A stretch of DNA of 64,000 nucleotides from Burkholderia cenocepacia (GCF_900446215.1 NZ_UAQZ01000001.1:558001-622000); one strand, 5' to 3'. Counted from the first letter of the stretch, positions 1-11,442 are shown. The notes: a model not told the origin generated them from the letters alone. Numbers and translations: made by a program.

Positions 1-1556
1 GGCCAGTCGGGCATGCGCAGCCAGAACACGCCGGCCGGCCAGTCGGCCAGGTGCCCGAGCAGCGTCATCATCGGTTCGAGCGCCGCATGCGCAAGCCGGA
101 AGGCCGCCGCATCGAGCGGCGGCGGCAACGCGATGCCGGCCAGCACGACCGGCGTCACGACCGAGCTGACCCACGGAATCGCGAACGCATTGCCGAACGG
201 GCCCGACAGCGAAACCTGCGCGAACCACGCGGCGGTGAGCGGCGCGAGCCCGATCGTCACCGCGTACTGCACGCGCGTCGCGTCGGCGAGGCGGCGTCCG
301 CAGCGCGTCGTCCACGCGCGCAACCGGCTCCGCCAATCGGCCGCGCCGCCTTCCATGCCGGCTTCGTCGGCTTCACGCACCGCGCGCCAGCCGGCGACGG
401 CCAGCAGGATCACGGCGACCGCGCCGAACGACAGCCAGAAGCCGGCCGACAGCACGGCCCACGGATCGGCGAGCAGCACGCCGCCGAGCGCCGCGCACAG
501 CACCGCGGACGTCGGCACGCTGCGGCCGGCCAGATACGCGATGCCGCCGCCGGCGATCATCCACCACGCGCGCTGCGCCGGCACGTTGAAACCGGCGAGC
601 GCCGCGTAGCCCGCCGCGGCGACCAACGCGGCGAGCGCGGCCGCATACGGCGCCGGCAGCACGAGCGTCGCGGCCCGCCCGCGCCAGCACACGCGGCGCC
701 AGAGCATCGACACGAGCCAGCCGGCGATCGCGCCGACCAGCCCGACATGGAGACCGGAAATCGCGACCAGGTGGCTCGTGCCCGTATTGCGCAGGACGCG
801 CCAGTCGTCGTCGCCGATGCCCGACTGGTCGCCGATCGCCAGCGCGGCGACGATGCCGCGGTGCGCCGCCTCGGCACCGAGCACGTCGCCGATGCGTGCC
901 CGCAGCGTGTCGCGCACCCGATCGATCGATGCACGCCATCCGGATGCGCGCGCATCGAGCAATACCGCCCGGCGCGGCGCACTGACATAGCCGATCGCAC
1001 GAATGCCCGCGGCGAGCCATGCCGCCTCGCTGTCGCGCACGCCGGGATTGGCCTCGGCATGCGGACGCTTGAGACGCACGACGAACCGCCAGCGTTGGGC
1101 CGCCCGCAAATCGGGAAGCGCGTCGCGTGTCGCGGCTGCGCCATACGCGCGCCACGACAACCGGATCAATGGCGGAAAACGGGTGAGCCCCGCATCGTTC
1201 GATTCGACCGCGAACAGCAGCCGCGCGCCTGTCTCGTCGACGACGGGCAACCCGCGGATCACCCCCGTGACGACGATGTCGCGCCCTTCCCATTCCGCCG
1301 GCAGGTTGTCGCCCAGGCGCCATTCGGCTCGCGCGGCCGCATAGCCGAACCCCGCGACGCAGGCCGCGAGCGCCCACAGCATCCATCCGCATGCAACGAC
1401 CGCACGCGTGCGCCTTCGACGCACGCACCACGCGCCCAGCACCGCGCAGCCCGCGAGCACGGCTGCTCCGACCGTCCATGCGACCGCCCCCGGCAACGCC
1501 GCCTGCCGCTGCAGCACGACGACGCCGAGCGCGAACGCGATCCACCCCACGCGCAT
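1..1556 (-). CDS. comEC: ComEC/Rec2 family DNA-uptake channel protein (partial, C-terminus off the window)
   Basis: This is the N-terminal part (about 518 codons) of an inner-membrane DNA-internalisation protein, the channel that carries single-stranded DNA into the cytoplasm during natural transformation. The frame starts at an ATG at 1556 with a hydrophobic N-terminus (MRVGWIAFALGVVVLQ), then a DUF4131-like region. The hallmark of the Competence domain follows, TSHLVAISGLHVG, with hydrophobic helices after it (for example LVAAAGYAALAGF and FWLSFGAVAVILLAVAG). ComEC proteins are usually about 750-850 residues, so the rest of the Competence domain and any metallo-beta-lactamase-like domain lie beyond base 1. 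A TatD hydrolase lies 56 bases upstream on the same strand. Family assignment is firm; whether the organism is competent is not shown here. Confidence 0.9.
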   Translation of the reverse strand, partial: MRVGWIAFALGVVVLQRQAALPGAVAWTVGAAVLAGCAVLGAWCVRRRRTRAVVACGWMLWALAACVAGFGYAAARAEWRLGDNLPAEWEGRDIVVTGVIRGLPVVDETGARLLFAVESNDAGLTRFPPLIRLSWRAYGAAATRDALPDLRAAQRWRFVVRLKRPHAEANPGVRDSEAAWLAAGIRAIGYVSAPRRAVLLDARASGWRASIDRVRDTLRARIGDVLGAEAAHRGIVAALAIGDQSGIGDDDWRVLRNTGTSHLVAISGLHVGLVGAIAGWLVSMLWRRVCWRGRAATLVLPAPYAAALAALVAAAGYAALAGFNVPAQRAWWMIAGGGIAYLAGRSVPTSAVLCAALGGVLLADPWAVLSAGFWLSFGAVAVILLAVAGWRAVREADEAGMEGGAADWRSRLRAWTTRCGRRLADATRVQYAVTIGLAPLTAAWFAQVSLSGPFGNAFAIPWVSSVVTPVVLAGIALPPPLDAAAFRLAHAALEPMMTLLGHLADWPAGVFWLRMPDW

Positions 1557-1612
1557 TCCGCCTCCTCGTCGACCCGGCGCCACCCTGCCAACAAGGTGCC
1601 TTCCGGCAACGA

Positions 1613-2401
1613 TTATGCGGACGAAAGTGCGAGTCGCGGCAGCGCGGCGAGCGCGTTAGCCGAAGTGCAGACGGCCAATTCGCCAGTATCGAGGCCGCGC
1701 AATTCGGCGAGCACGACGCCGATGCGCGGCACCTGGTCGGGCGTATTGCGGGATTTGTATGCCCATTCGGGCGCGATGTCGGGCGCGTCGGTCTCGACGA
1801 CGAGCGCGTCGAGCGGCAACTCGGTGGCGAGCCGGCGAATCTGCAGCGCGCGCGTGAAGGTCACGTTGCCGCCGAAGCCGAGATGCAGTCCCTGCGCCAG
1901 ATACGCTTCGGCCTGCTGGAAACTGCCGTTGAACGCATGCGCGATGCCACGCCGCACGCCGAAACGGCGCAGCCCGGCCAGCACGCGGTCCTGCGACTTG
2001 CGCACGTGGCACAACACCGGCAAGTCGAATTCCCGCGCCAGCCTGAGCTGGCCCTGGTAGAAGAACTGCTGCCGGTCTTCGTCGAGCCCCGGCACGAAAT
2101 AGTCGAGCCCGATCTCGCCGATCGCGACGAAACGCGGATCGTCGAGGCTCGCCTCGATCTCCATGCGCAGTCGATCGAGGTCGGCATCGCGCGCCTGCGG
2201 CGTGTACATCGGATGAATGCCGAGCGCATAGACGGCGCCCGGCGTGCGCTGCGCGAGTTCGCGCACCGTCGTGAAGTTGTCGCGCCCGATGCTCGGGATC
2301 ACGATGCGCGACACGCCGGCCGCGCGCGCAGCCTGCGCGACCGCGTCGCGGTCGGCGTCGAACTCGGCGGCATCGAGATGGCAGTGCGTGTCGATCCACA
2401 T
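1613..2401 (-). CDS. TatD family metal-dependent hydrolase (DNase)
   Basis: A 262-residue TIM-barrel metallohydrolase of the TatD family, whose members are Mg/Mn-dependent 3'-5' nucleases. The metal ligands are visible in order: HCH (H6, H8) near the N-terminus, E96 in IGEIGLDY, H132 in LCHVRKS, H155 in IAHAFNGS and D205 in VETDAPD. Length is normal for the family. It lies between lolD (67 bases upstream) and comEC (56 bases downstream) on the same strand, so it may be co-transcribed with both. The paralogue type (TatD, YcfH or YjjV) cannot be settled from sequence reading, so no symbol is given. Confidence 0.92.
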   Translation of the reverse strand: MWIDTHCHLDAAEFDADRDAVAQAARAAGVSRIVIPSIGRDNFTTVRELAQRTPGAVYALGIHPMYTPQARDADLDRLRMEIEASLDDPRFVAIGEIGLDYFVPGLDEDRQQFFYQGQLRLAREFDLPVLCHVRKSQDRVLAGLRRFGVRRGIAHAFNGSFQQAEAYLAQGLHLGFGGNVTFTRALQIRRLATELPLDALVVETDAPDIAPEWAYKSRNTPDQVPRIGVVLAELRGLDTGELAVCTSANALAALPRLALSSA

Positions 2402-2468
2402 GGCAGCAGTCCCGCGCCCTTGCGCCGTGCCGGACGAACCGGCGGCCGGCCCAAAAGGCGCTGCTTTT

Positions 2469-3219
<751 letters not shown>

Positions 3220-3227
<8 letters not shown>

Positions 3228-4473
3228 AGCGGAGCGCCTCCGCCGGCTTCACCTTCGCGCCGCGCCAGCTCGGATAGAGCGTCGCGACGGCCGACAGCGC
3301 GAACGCGATCAGCCCGATCCGGATCACGTCGCTCGCGACGAGTTCGGACGGCAGCTCGCTGATGAAGTACACCGACGGCGGCAGGAACTGCACGCCGAAC
3401 AGGTGCTCGATCATCGGAATCAGCCACGGGATGCTCCACGCGATCAGGCAACCGAGCGCGACGCCGGACGCCGTGCCGACGAAGCCGATCGTCACGCCCT
3501 GCACGACGAAGATCTTCATGATCGACCCCGGCTGCGCGCCGAGCGTGCGCAGGATCGCGATGTCGGCCTGCTTGTTGGTCACGGTCATCACGAGCGACGA
3601 CACGAGGTTGAACGCGGCCACCGCGATGATCAGCGTGAGGATGATGAACATCATCCGCTTCTCGATCTGCACGGCCGAGAACCACGTCTTGTTCTGCTGG
3701 GTCCAGTCGCGGATGTACAGGCTGCCCGACAGCGTATGCGACAGCTCGACCGCGACCTGCGGCGCCTTCTGCATGTCGGTGAGCCGCAGCCGCACGCCGG
3801 TCGGCGCGCTCATCCGGAACAGCGCCTCGGCGTCGCGGATGTTGATCATCGCGAGCGTGCTGTCGTATTCGTAGTGGCCCGATTCGAACACGCCGACCAC
3901 CGTGAACTGCTTCAGCCGCGGCATCATGCCGGCCGGCGTGATCGAGCCTTCGGGCGCGACGAGCGTGACCTTGTCGCCGACCGTCACGCCGAGGTTGCCG
4001 GCGAGCGCGTCGCCGAGCACGATGCCGAACTGGCCCGGCACGAGCGCGCCGAGCTGGCCGGCCTTCATGTCCTTGCCGATGTCGGACACCTGCGGCTCGA
4101 GCGACGGCTCGACGCCGCGCAGCATCACGCCGCTCACCGCGTCCTGGCGCGTGAGCAGCGCCTGCGCGTCGACGTACGGCGCCGCGCCGATCACCGACGG
4201 ATTGCGGCGCGCTTCCTGCGCGGTCAGTTGCCAGTCGGGCATCGAGCCCGTCGGCGAGAACACCTCGACGTGCGCGAGCACCGACAGCATGCGGTCGCGC
4301 ACTTCCTTCTGGAAGCCGTTCATCACCGACAGCACGACGATCAGCGCCGCGACGCCGAGCGCGATCCCGAGCATCGAGACGAGCGCGATGAAGGAAATGA
4401 AGCCGTTGCCGGTCGTGCGTTTGCCGGCGCGCGTGTAGCGCCAGCCGATCTGCCATTCGTACGGAAGTTTCAA
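3220..4473 (-). CDS. lolC: Lipoprotein-releasing ABC transporter permease (LolC/E family)
   Basis: A 417-residue inner-membrane permease of the Lol system. It has one N-terminal membrane segment (about residues 25-52, rich in [15 protein letters not shown]), a large periplasmic MacB-like domain in the middle, and three C-terminal helices, the usual FtsX/LolC layout. It begins with [13 protein letters not shown], typical of LolC/LolE. Only one permease gene is beside lolD, where enteric bacteria have two (lolC and lolE). This could be a LolF-type permease acting as a homodimer, or a second gene could lie elsewhere. The stop codon overlaps the start of lolD. Confidence 0.94.
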
Positions 4474-4618
4474 GCGAATCCTTTCTGCTGGTTACGGCGG
4501 GAGGCGCGCCGCGGCCGGACCGCCGCCGGGTGGCGGCCGGCAGCCCGGGCACGGTCGAAAAACGGCCGCCGGACGCGATCGGGCCGTCAGCCGGCCCGAT
4601 CACGCGCGCAGTTTGCCA

Positions 4619-4635
4619 TACAATGCGCACCATCA
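4619..4635 (+). promoter_or_regulatory. -10 box of the rpfE-like gene, nearly leaderless
   Basis: TACAAT at 4619-4624 is a good sigma-70 -10 hexamer. No convincing -35 is seen at the usual distance. Transcription would begin around 4631, three to four bases before the ATG at 4635. An earlier in-frame ATG at 4623 overlaps the -10 box itself, so 4635 is the preferred start. Confidence 0.5.
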
Positions 4636-5699
4636 TGCACGACCGACGCCTCCATTTTCTCGTTCCGTTCGCGCTGCCGTCGGCGGCCGATGCGGCCTCG
4701 TCCCTGCACACGCTGGACAGCCCCGCGCTTCAGAAGTTGCTCGCCCGCGCGAGCCTCGTCGAGCGCGTGGCCGGCGAGGACTTCCAGCGCACGCTGCCGC
4801 ACGAGCGCTGGCTGGCGAGCCGGTTCGGCGCCACCCACGGCAACGCCGCGGACGAGGCGCCGCTCGCGCCCTACATGCTGCTGGCCGACGGTGGCGATCC
4901 CGGCACGCACGCATGGGCGTGCGTCGAGCCCGTGCACGTCGAAATCGCGCACGATCACCTGGTGCTCGTCGATCCGGCCGCCCTCGCGCTCGACGACGGC
5001 GACGCGGCCGCGCTGCTCGCGGTCGCGCGGCCGCTGATCGAGGAGCTCGGCGTGCGGCTCGAAGCGCCGAACCCGGCGCGCTGGTATCTGTCGAGCGACC
5101 AGCTCGCGCGCCTCGCCGGCGCCGCGCCGCTGCGCGCCAGCGGCCGCAACATCGAGATCTGGCTGCCGCACGAGGCGCATACGGGCGAGCGCTCGCGGAT
5201 GTGGATGAAACTGCAGAACGAAGTGCAGATGGCGTGGTTCCAGCATCCGGTCAACGAAGCCCGCGAGGCGCGTGGGCTGCCGGCCGTCAATTCGATCTGG
5301 TTCCATGCGCAAGGCACGCTGAAGCCGGTCGGCAAGCCGTTCGCGCGCGTGCTGTCCGCGTCGCCCGCCGCGCTCGGCCTCGCACGCGCCGCGCAAACCG
5401 AAGCCGCCCGCCCGCCCGCGACGTTCGGCGCGCTGCCGGCCACTGATGGCGCGACGCTCGTCGAGCTGCCGGCGCTGACCACCCCGTTCATCGAGCAGGA
5501 CTGGGCGCGCTGGCACGACGGGCTCGCCGCGCTCGAGCGCGACTGGTTCGCGCCGGCGCTCGCCGCGCTGCGGAACGGCGAGCTGGCGGCCGTCGATGTC
5601 ACGCTGTGCGGCGACACGAGCTCCGTGACGCTGCACGCGACGCGCGGCGACCTGCGCAAGTTCTGGCGCCGCCGCGCGCTCGCCTCCCTGTTCGAATAA
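4635..5699 (+). CDS. RpfE-type regulatory/phosphoglycerate mutase-like protein
   Basis: A 354-residue soluble protein that I place with the RpfE-type proteins by context and overall character. The order here (this gene, recJ, prfB, lysS) mirrors the end of the Xanthomonas rpf cluster, where rpfE lies beside recJ, prfB and lysS. RpfE proteins are related to cofactor-independent phosphoglycerate mutases, but I see no clear catalytic motif, so an enzyme activity should not be assumed. Visible landmarks are RHIEIW-like IEIWLPHEAH around the middle, WMKLQNEVQMAWF, and the C-terminal FWRRRALASLFE. It ends 14 bases before recJ and is probably co-transcribed with it. Confidence 0.75.
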   Translation: MHDRRLHFLVPFALPSAADAASSLHTLDSPALQKLLARASLVERVAGEDFQRTLPHERWLASRFGATHGNAADEAPLAPYMLLADGGDPGTHAWACVEPVHVEIAHDHLVLVDPAALALDDGDAAALLAVARPLIEELGVRLEAPNPARWYLSSDQLARLAGAAPLRASGRNIEIWLPHEAHTGERSRMWMKLQNEVQMAWFQHPVNEAREARGLPAVNSIWFHAQGTLKPVGKPFARVLSASPAALGLARAAQTEAARPPATFGALPATDGATLVELPALTTPFIEQDWARWHDGLAALERDWFAPALAALRNGELAAVDVTLCGDTSSVTLHATRGDLRKFWRRRALASLFE

Positions 5700-5713
5700 C
5701 CAGCAGACCCCGA

Positions 5714-7411
5714 ATGACCCGGATCGTTACCCGCCCCGTCGCGCCCGCCGACGCCGAAGCGCTTGCGCGCCACGGTCTGCACCCCGTCCTCGCGCGCCTG
5801 TACGCGTCGCGCGGCGTGCAGTCGCCCGTCGACATCGAGACCGCGCTCGCGCGCCTCGTTCCGCCCACCGAGCTGAAAGGCTGCGCCGATGCGGCGGTGC
5901 TGCTCGCCGACGCGATCGCCGACAAGCGGCGCCTGCTGGTCGTCGCCGACTACGACTGCGACGGCGCGACCGCCTGCGCGGTCGCGGTGCGCGGCCTGCG
6001 GATGTTCGGCGCGCAGATCGACTACCTGGTGCCGAACCGCTTCGAATACGGCTACGGCCTCACGCCCGAGATCGTCGAACTCGCGGCCGCGCGCCAACCC
6101 GACCTGCTGATCACCGTCGACAACGGGATCGCGAGCGTCGCCGGCGTCGAAGCCGCGAACGCGCGCGGCATCGACGTGCTCGTGACCGACCACCACCTGC
6201 CCGGCGACGCGCTGCCCGCCGCGCGCGCGATCGTCAACCCGAATCAGCCCGGCTGCGCGTTCCCGAGCAAGCACCTCGCCGGCGTCGGCGTAATGTTCTA
6301 CGTGCTGCTCGCGCTGCGCGCCGAGCTGCGCCGCCGCGGCGCGTTCGCGAGCAAGGAAGCCGAGCCGCGCCTCGACGGCCTGCTCGACCTCGTCGCGCTC
6401 GGCACCGTCGCCGACGTCGTGCGGCTCGACGGCAACAACCGCGTGCTGGTCGCGCAGGGGCTGCAGCGCATCCGCAACGGCCGCATGCAGCCGGGCATCG
6501 CCGCGCTGTTCCGCGCCGCCGGGCGCGAAGCGCGCACCGCGTCGGGCTTCGACCTCGGCTTCGGCCTCGGCCCGCGCCTGAACGCCGCCGGGCGGCTATC
6601 CGACATGTCGCTCGGCATCGAATGCCTGATCACCGACGACATCGGCCGCGCGTGGGATCTCGCGCAACAGCTCGACGTGATGAACCGCGAGCGCCGCGAA
6701 ATCGAGGCCGGCATGCAGCAGCAGGCGCTCGCCGATCTCGCCGACGTCGATCCGGCCGACGCATGCACGATCACGCTGTTCAATCCCGCGTGGCACCAGG
6801 GCGTGATCGGCATCGTCGCCGGCCGGCTCAAGGAGAAATTCCACCGCCCGTCGTTCACGTTCGCGCACGCCGACGACGAAGGCCGGCGGGTCAAGGGGTC
6901 GGGACGGTCGATCGCCGGCTTCCACCTGCGCGACGCGCTCGACCTCGTGTCGAAACGCGAACCGGACCTGATCGTCGCGTTCGGCGGCCACGCGATGGCG
7001 GCCGGTCTCACGCTCGACACCGACAACGTGCCGCGCTTCGCGGCCGCGTTCGAGGCCGTCGCGCGCGAATGGCTGTCCGACGACGCGCTCGCCCGCGTGA
7101 TCGAGACCGACGGCGAACTCGAGGACGCGTACTTCACGCCGCAGTTCGTCGGCCTGCTCGACGAAGCCGTGTGGGGGCAAGGGTTTCCGGCCCCGCTTTT
7201 CTCGGGCGAATTCGACGTCGTGTCGCAGTCGCTCGTGAAGGAAAAGCACCTGAAGCTGCAGCTGGCGCGCGGCCGTCAGCGCTTCAACGCGATCTGGTTC
7301 AACCACACCGAGCCGCTGCCGGCGAGCGCGCTGGTCGCGTACCGGCTCGTCGCCGATACGTGGAACGGCGTCACGCGCGTGCAGCTGATCGTCGAACACG
7401 CGGCCGGCTGA
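5714..7411 (+). CDS. recJ: Single-stranded-DNA-specific exonuclease RecJ
   Basis: A 565-residue 5'-3' single-strand exonuclease used in RecF-pathway recombination, mismatch repair and base-excision repair. The DHH-family catalytic motifs are present: DYDCDGATA at residues 79-87 and TDHHLPG further on, followed by a DHHA1 region containing VKGSGRS and [11 protein letters not shown], and a C-terminal OB-like domain. I chose the ATG at 5714 ([10 protein letters not shown]). The frame stays open upstream, but that extension lies inside the preceding gene and is compositionally unlike RecJ. Length matches E. coli RecJ (577). Confidence 0.96.
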   Translation: MTRIVTRPVAPADAEALARHGLHPVLARLYASRGVQSPVDIETALARLVPPTELKGCADAAVLLADAIADKRRLLVVADYDCDGATACAVAVRGLRMFGAQIDYLVPNRFEYGYGLTPEIVELAAARQPDLLITVDNGIASVAGVEAANARGIDVLVTDHHLPGDALPAARAIVNPNQPGCAFPSKHLAGVGVMFYVLLALRAELRRRGAFASKEAEPRLDGLLDLVALGTVADVVRLDGNNRVLVAQGLQRIRNGRMQPGIAALFRAAGREARTASGFDLGFGLGPRLNAAGRLSDMSLGIECLITDDIGRAWDLAQQLDVMNRERREIEAGMQQQALADLADVDPADACTITLFNPAWHQGVIGIVAGRLKEKFHRPSFTFAHADDEGRRVKGSGRSIAGFHLRDALDLVSKREPDLIVAFGGHAMAAGLTLDTDNVPRFAAAFEAVAREWLSDDALARVIETDGELEDAYFTPQFVGLLDEAVWGQGFPAPLFSGEFDVVSQSLVKEKHLKLQLARGRQRFNAIWFNHTEPLPASALVAYRLVADTWNGVTRVQLIVEHAAG

Positions 7412-7523
7412 GCGGGCCGACCGTCCGCCACCGCGCCGCCGCACGCGTGCGCGCCGCGCCGGACGGGGCCGTCGACACGCGTGCGAGCACCGTTTGCGTC
7501 ACCGGGCAACCCCGCCGATCGGC

Positions 7524-7529
7524 TATAAT
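7524..7529 (+). promoter_or_regulatory. -10 box upstream of prfB
   Basis: A perfect TATAAT lies 35 bases before the prfB ATG in an otherwise GC-rich gap. No good -35 lies 16-18 bases upstream, so the box may depend on an activator, or prfB may also be read from recJ. Confidence 0.5.
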
Positions 7530-7564
7530 TCCGCTTTTTTACGAAGCCGGAACAGCGAACGATC

Positions 7565-8669
7565 ATGGAAGCGGAACGTCTCAACGCGATCGAAAGCTCC
7601 CTGCTCGACCTGCGCAATCGCGCGGGCGAGCTTCGGGGGTATCTTTGACTACGACGCCAAAGCTGCGCGTCTGACCGAAGTCAACAAGGAACTCGAAGAC
7701 CCGAACGTCTGGAACGATTCGAAGAACGCCCAGGCGCTCGGCCGCGAGAAGAAGCTGCTCGAAGGCGTCGTCACGACGCTCACCGCGCTCGATAGCGACC
7801 TGCGCGACGCGCTCGACCTGTTCGAGCTGGCGCGCGAGGAAGGCGACGAGGACACGCTTCTCGCGTCGGAAGAAGACGCCGCGAAGCTCGAAGCACGCGT
7901 CGGCGACATCGAGTTCCGCCGGATGTTCTCGAACCCGGCCGATCCGAACAACTGCTTCATCGATATCCAGGCCGGCGCCGGCGGCACCGAGGCATGCGAC
8001 TGGGCGTCGATGCTGCTGCGCCAGTACCTGCGCTACTGCGAGCGCAAGGGCTTCAAGGCCGAAGTGCTCGAAGAGTCCGACGGCGACGTCGCCGGCATCA
8101 AGAACGCGACGGTCAAGGTCACGGGCGAATACGCGTACGGCTTCCTGCGCACCGAAACGGGCATCCACCGCCTCGTGCGCAAGTCGCCGTTCGACTCGTC
8201 GGGCGGTCGCCACACGTCGTTCTCGTCGGTGTTCGTCTATCCGGAAATCGACGACTCGATCGAAGTCGAGATCAACCCGGCCGACCTGCGCATCGACACG
8301 TACCGCGCGTCGGGCGCGGGTGGCCAGCACATCAACAAGACCGACTCCGCGGTGCGGATCACGCACATGCCGACCGGCATCGTCGTGCAGTGCCAGAACG
8401 ACCGCTCGCAGCACCGCAACCGCGCCGAAGCGATGGCGATGCTGAAATCGCGCCTGTACGAAGTCGAAATGCGCAAGCGCCAGGCCGAGCAGGACAAGCT
8501 CGAATCGAGCAAGACCGATGTGGGCTGGGGCCACCAGATCCGCTCGTACGTGCTCGACCAGAGCCGCGTGAAGGACCTGCGCACGAACGTCGAAATGAGC
8601 AACACGCGGGCGGTGCTCGACGGCGATCTCGACGACTTCATCAGCGCGAGCCTCAAACAGGGCGTGTAA
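7565..8669 (+). CDS. prfB: Peptide chain release factor 2, made by programmed +1 frameshift
   Basis: RF2 recognises UGA and UAA and triggers peptide release. Translation starts at the ATG at 7565 and reads 27 codons to an in-frame TGA at 7646-7648. The rest of the protein is in the +1 frame, starting at the GAC at 7647. Joining 7565-7645 to 7647-8669 gives 367 residues. The SPF anticodon-like tripeptide (in KSPFDSS) and the catalytic GGQ (in SGAGGQHIN) confirm RF2 rather than RF1. lysS follows 73 bases downstream, the same prfB-lysS pairing as in E. coli. Annotating only the second frame would lose the true N-terminus. Confidence 0.97.
7635..7649 (+). promoter_or_regulatory. Programmed +1 frameshift site of prfB
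   Basis: A Shine-Dalgarno-like GGGGG (7635-7639), three bases of spacing, the slippery codon CTT (7643-7645), the in-frame stop TGA (7646-7648) and a following C (7649) form the canonical RF2 autoregulation signal. When RF2 is scarce, the ribosome pauses at UGA, slips +1 on CUU and makes more RF2. Confidence 0.96.
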
Positions 8670-8742
8670 GCGCCGCGGCGCGGCCGGCCCGCGCCGCCCT
8701 TTCCGTTTGCGTTGCCGCACCCCACTCCGAATTCCGACCATC

Positions 8743-10269
8743 ATGACCGAACCGACCCAAACGCAGCCCGCCGTCACGGCGGACGAAAACCAGATCATCG
8801 CCGAGCGCCGCGAGAAGCTGCGCGCGTTGCGCGAGCAAGGCGTCGCCTACCCGAACGACTTCCGCCCCGAGCACCACGCAGCCGACCTGCAGGCGAAATT
8901 CGCCGATTCGGACAAGGCCGCGCTCGAAGCGAACCCGGTCGAGGTGTCGGTCGCCGGCCGCATGATGCTCAAGCGCGTGATGGGCAAGGCGAGCTTCGCG
9001 ACGGTGCAGGACGGCTCGGGCCAGATCCAGTTCTTCGTGACGCCGAACGACGTCGGCGCCGAGACCTACGACGCGTTCAAGAAGTGGGACCTCGGCGACA
9101 TCGTCGCCGCGCGCGGCGTGCTGTTCCGCACCAACAAGGGCGAGCTGTCGGTCCAGTGCAAGGAGCTGCGCCTGCTGTCGAAGGCGCTGCGGCCGCTGCC
9201 GGACAAGTTCCACGGCCTGTCCGACCAGGAAATGCGCTATCGCCAGCGCTACGTCGACCTGATCGTCACGCCGGAAACGCGCGACACGTTCCGCGCCCGC
9301 ACGAAGACGATCGCGTCGATCCGCAAGTTCATGGACAACGCCGACTTCATGGAAGTCGAGACGCCGATGCTGCACCCGATCCCGGGCGGCGCGGCCGCGA
9401 AGCCGTTCGTCACGCATCACAATGCGCTCGACATGCAGATGTTCCTGCGTATCGCGCCGGAGCTGTACCTGAAGCGCCTGATCGTCGGCGGCTTCGAGCG
9501 TGTGTTCGAGATCAACCGCAATTTCCGGAATGAAGGCGTGTCGCCGCGTCACAACCCGGAATTCACGATGATGGAGTTCTACGCCGCGTACACCGACTAC
9601 CGCTGGCTGATGGACTTCACCGAGCAACTGATCCGCCAGGCGGCGATCGATGCGCTCGGCACCGCGACGATCCAGTACCAGGGCCGCGAGCTCGACCTCG
9701 CGAAGCCGTTCCATCGCCTGACGATCACGCAGGCGATCCAGAAGTACGCACCGGACTACACCGACGGCCAGCTGTCGGACGACGCGTTCCTGCGCACCGA
9801 GCTGAAGCGCTTCGGCGTCGACGTGTCGCAGCCGGCGTTCCTGAACGCCGGCATCGGCGCGCTGCAACTCGCGCTGTTCGAGGAAACGGCCGAAGCGCAG
9901 CTGTGGGAACCGACGTTCATCATCGACTACCCGGTCGAGGTGTCGCCGCTCGCACGCGCATCGGATACGGTGCCGGGCATCACCGAGCGTTTCGAGCTGT
10001 TCATGACCGGCCGCGAGATCGCGAACGGCTTCTCGGAGCTGAACGATCCGGAAGACCAGGCCGCGCGCTTCAAGAAGCAGGTCGAGCAGAAGGATGCGGG
10101 CGACGAGGAAGCGATGTTCTTCGACGCCGACTACATCCGCGCGCTCGAATACGGGATGCCCCCGACCGGCGGCTGCGGGATCGGCATCGACCGTCTCGTG
10201 ATGCTGCTGACCGACAGCCCGACGATCCGCGACGTGCTGCTGTTCCCGCATCTGCGCCGCGAAGACTGA
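8743..10269 (+). CDS. lysS: Lysine--tRNA ligase, class II
   Basis: A 508-residue class II lysyl-tRNA synthetase. It has an N-terminal OB-fold anticodon-binding domain (about residues 60-170, with [16 protein letters not shown]) followed by the catalytic core. Motif 2 is visible as [15 protein letters not shown] and motif 3 as [15 protein letters not shown]. The ATG at 8743 (MTEPTQTQ) was chosen because the short open extension upstream lies in the intergenic gap. The gene is separated from prfB by 73 bases and likely shares its transcript. Confidence 0.97.
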
Positions 10270-10616
10270 TGGCCGCGACCGCGTGTGCGCCGCGCCCCGT
10301 GGCGCGCACGCGTCGGCTTTGTAACGACGCGTAAATCCCGCCAGCCGGCGTCTGTCGGCCCTCGATCCTTCCCCGTTTTATTCCCTCGTCGCGACGCGCT
10401 TCTCCGGGTTTTCCCGGAAACGGCCGCCAATGCCCCGCTGCAATTCGTTACACCTTGATACGGCGCGCCGTCTGGCGGTGGACGACACTCCTTTTGCGTC
10501 ACCACGCATGACCACGGGACCAGAACGAGGCGCAGGAACGCCAAGTCTGCTCGCTCCCGAGCGTGGGATCCTGCTCCGGCGCAGCGCGCCGATCCGGATC
10601 GACCTTGGAGAAGAAA
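10270..10616 (+). other. Intergenic region lysS to glycine-zipper gene
   Basis: About 350 bases without a gene I can support. No strong stem-loop follows lysS and I see no clear sigma-70 promoter. The only useful signal is a ribosome-binding sequence GGAGAAGAAA just before the ATG at 10617. Confidence 0.5.
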
Positions 10617-11345
10617 ATGGACAACCAGACTCAGACCACGCCGCAAAAGCAACGCCTCCACCCGCTCATCGCCACCGCGGCGGGCGCCGTCATCGTCGCC
10701 AGCCTCGCGGCGACGGCAGCGATCACGGGCGTCTTCCCGAAAGCCACCAGCAGCAACGAACAGAACGGCCAGACCCAGGCCGCGCTGATCGCGTCGCAGC
10801 CGGCCGTCGATACGGCCGCGGCCGCCAGCGCCGCGCTGGCCGCGCAAGCGCAGCGGCAGGCCGCGGAGCAAGCCGCCGCGCAGCAGAAGGCCGCCGTCGC
10901 GCAGGCCGAGCCGAAGCCCGCGCCGCGCCCGGCTGCGCCGCACCGCCGTCACACGACCGCCCCGCAACCGCCGCAATACGCGCAGCAGCCGTCGGCGCCT
11001 GCGCAAACCTACTGCCAGAGTTGCGGCACGGTCGTGTCGATCACGCAAACGCGCACGCCGGGCCAGAGCTCGGGGATCGGCGCCGTGGGCGGCGCGGCGG
11101 CCGGCGGCCTGCTCGGCAACCAGTTCGGCCACGGCAACGGCCGCACCGCGATGACGATCATCGGCGCGCTGGGCGGTGGACTCGCCGGCAACCAGGTCGA
11201 GAAGCAGGTTCGCGCGGAAACCGACTATCAGGTGCAAGTGCAGATGGAAAGCGGCGCGACCCGCACGTTCACGTACCGCAACCCGCCGCCGTTCGGCCAG
11301 GGTCAGCGCGTGCGGATCGAGAACGGCACGCTGGTCGGCGCTTGA
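10617..11345 (+). CDS. Glycine-zipper 2TM-domain envelope protein
   Basis: A 242-residue protein with an N-terminal membrane anchor or uncleaved signal (residues about 16-40, LIATAAGAVIVASLAATAAI). A long low-complexity Ala/Gln/Pro linker follows, then a glycine-zipper pair (GAVGGAAAGGLLGN, then GALGGGLAGNQ) like the rickettsial 17-kDa antigen/SlyB group. The end (VRIENGTLVGA) is typical of this family. Such proteins sit in the envelope, but their function is mostly unknown. CQSC precedes the zipper. Start chosen at ATG 10617 because of the ribosome-binding site GGAGAAGAAA. It ends in a strong bidirectional terminator shared with iscX. Confidence 0.85.
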   Translation: MDNQTQTTPQKQRLHPLIATAAGAVIVASLAATAAITGVFPKATSSNEQNGQTQAALIASQPAVDTAAAASAALAAQAQRQAAEQAAAQQKAAVAQAEPKPAPRPAAPHRRHTTAPQPPQYAQQPSAPAQTYCQSCGTVVSITQTRTPGQSSGIGAVGGAAAGGLLGNQFGHGNGRTAMTIIGALGGGLAGNQVEKQVRAETDYQVQVQMESGATRTFTYRNPPPFGQGQRVRIENGTLVGA

Positions 11346-11406
11346 AGCGGATCATGTAGTGCCGGCGCCCCTGCCCGCTTGTCGTGTGCGGGCTCGCCGA
11401 AAACGC

Positions 11407-11442
11407 AAACGGCTCGTGAGCAAACGCTCACGAGCCGTTTTT
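11407..11442. terminator. Bidirectional rho-independent terminator
   Basis: A 15-bp perfect stem (11407-11421 with 11426-11440) has a four-base loop and is flanked by A and T tracts. It lies between two convergent genes, the glycine-zipper gene and iscX, so it can end both transcripts. Confidence 0.92.

Noticed and set aside
51..2060. A 669-codon plus-strand frame across comEC and tatD.
   Set aside because: The product is Arg/His/Pro-rich low-complexity sequence. The minus-strand frames encode recognisable ComEC and TatD.
7494..7646. Reading prfB as a single uninterrupted frame with an upstream start.
   Set aside because: The canonical CTT-TGA-C frameshift signal and RF2-like first 27 codons in the other frame show the true start at 7565.
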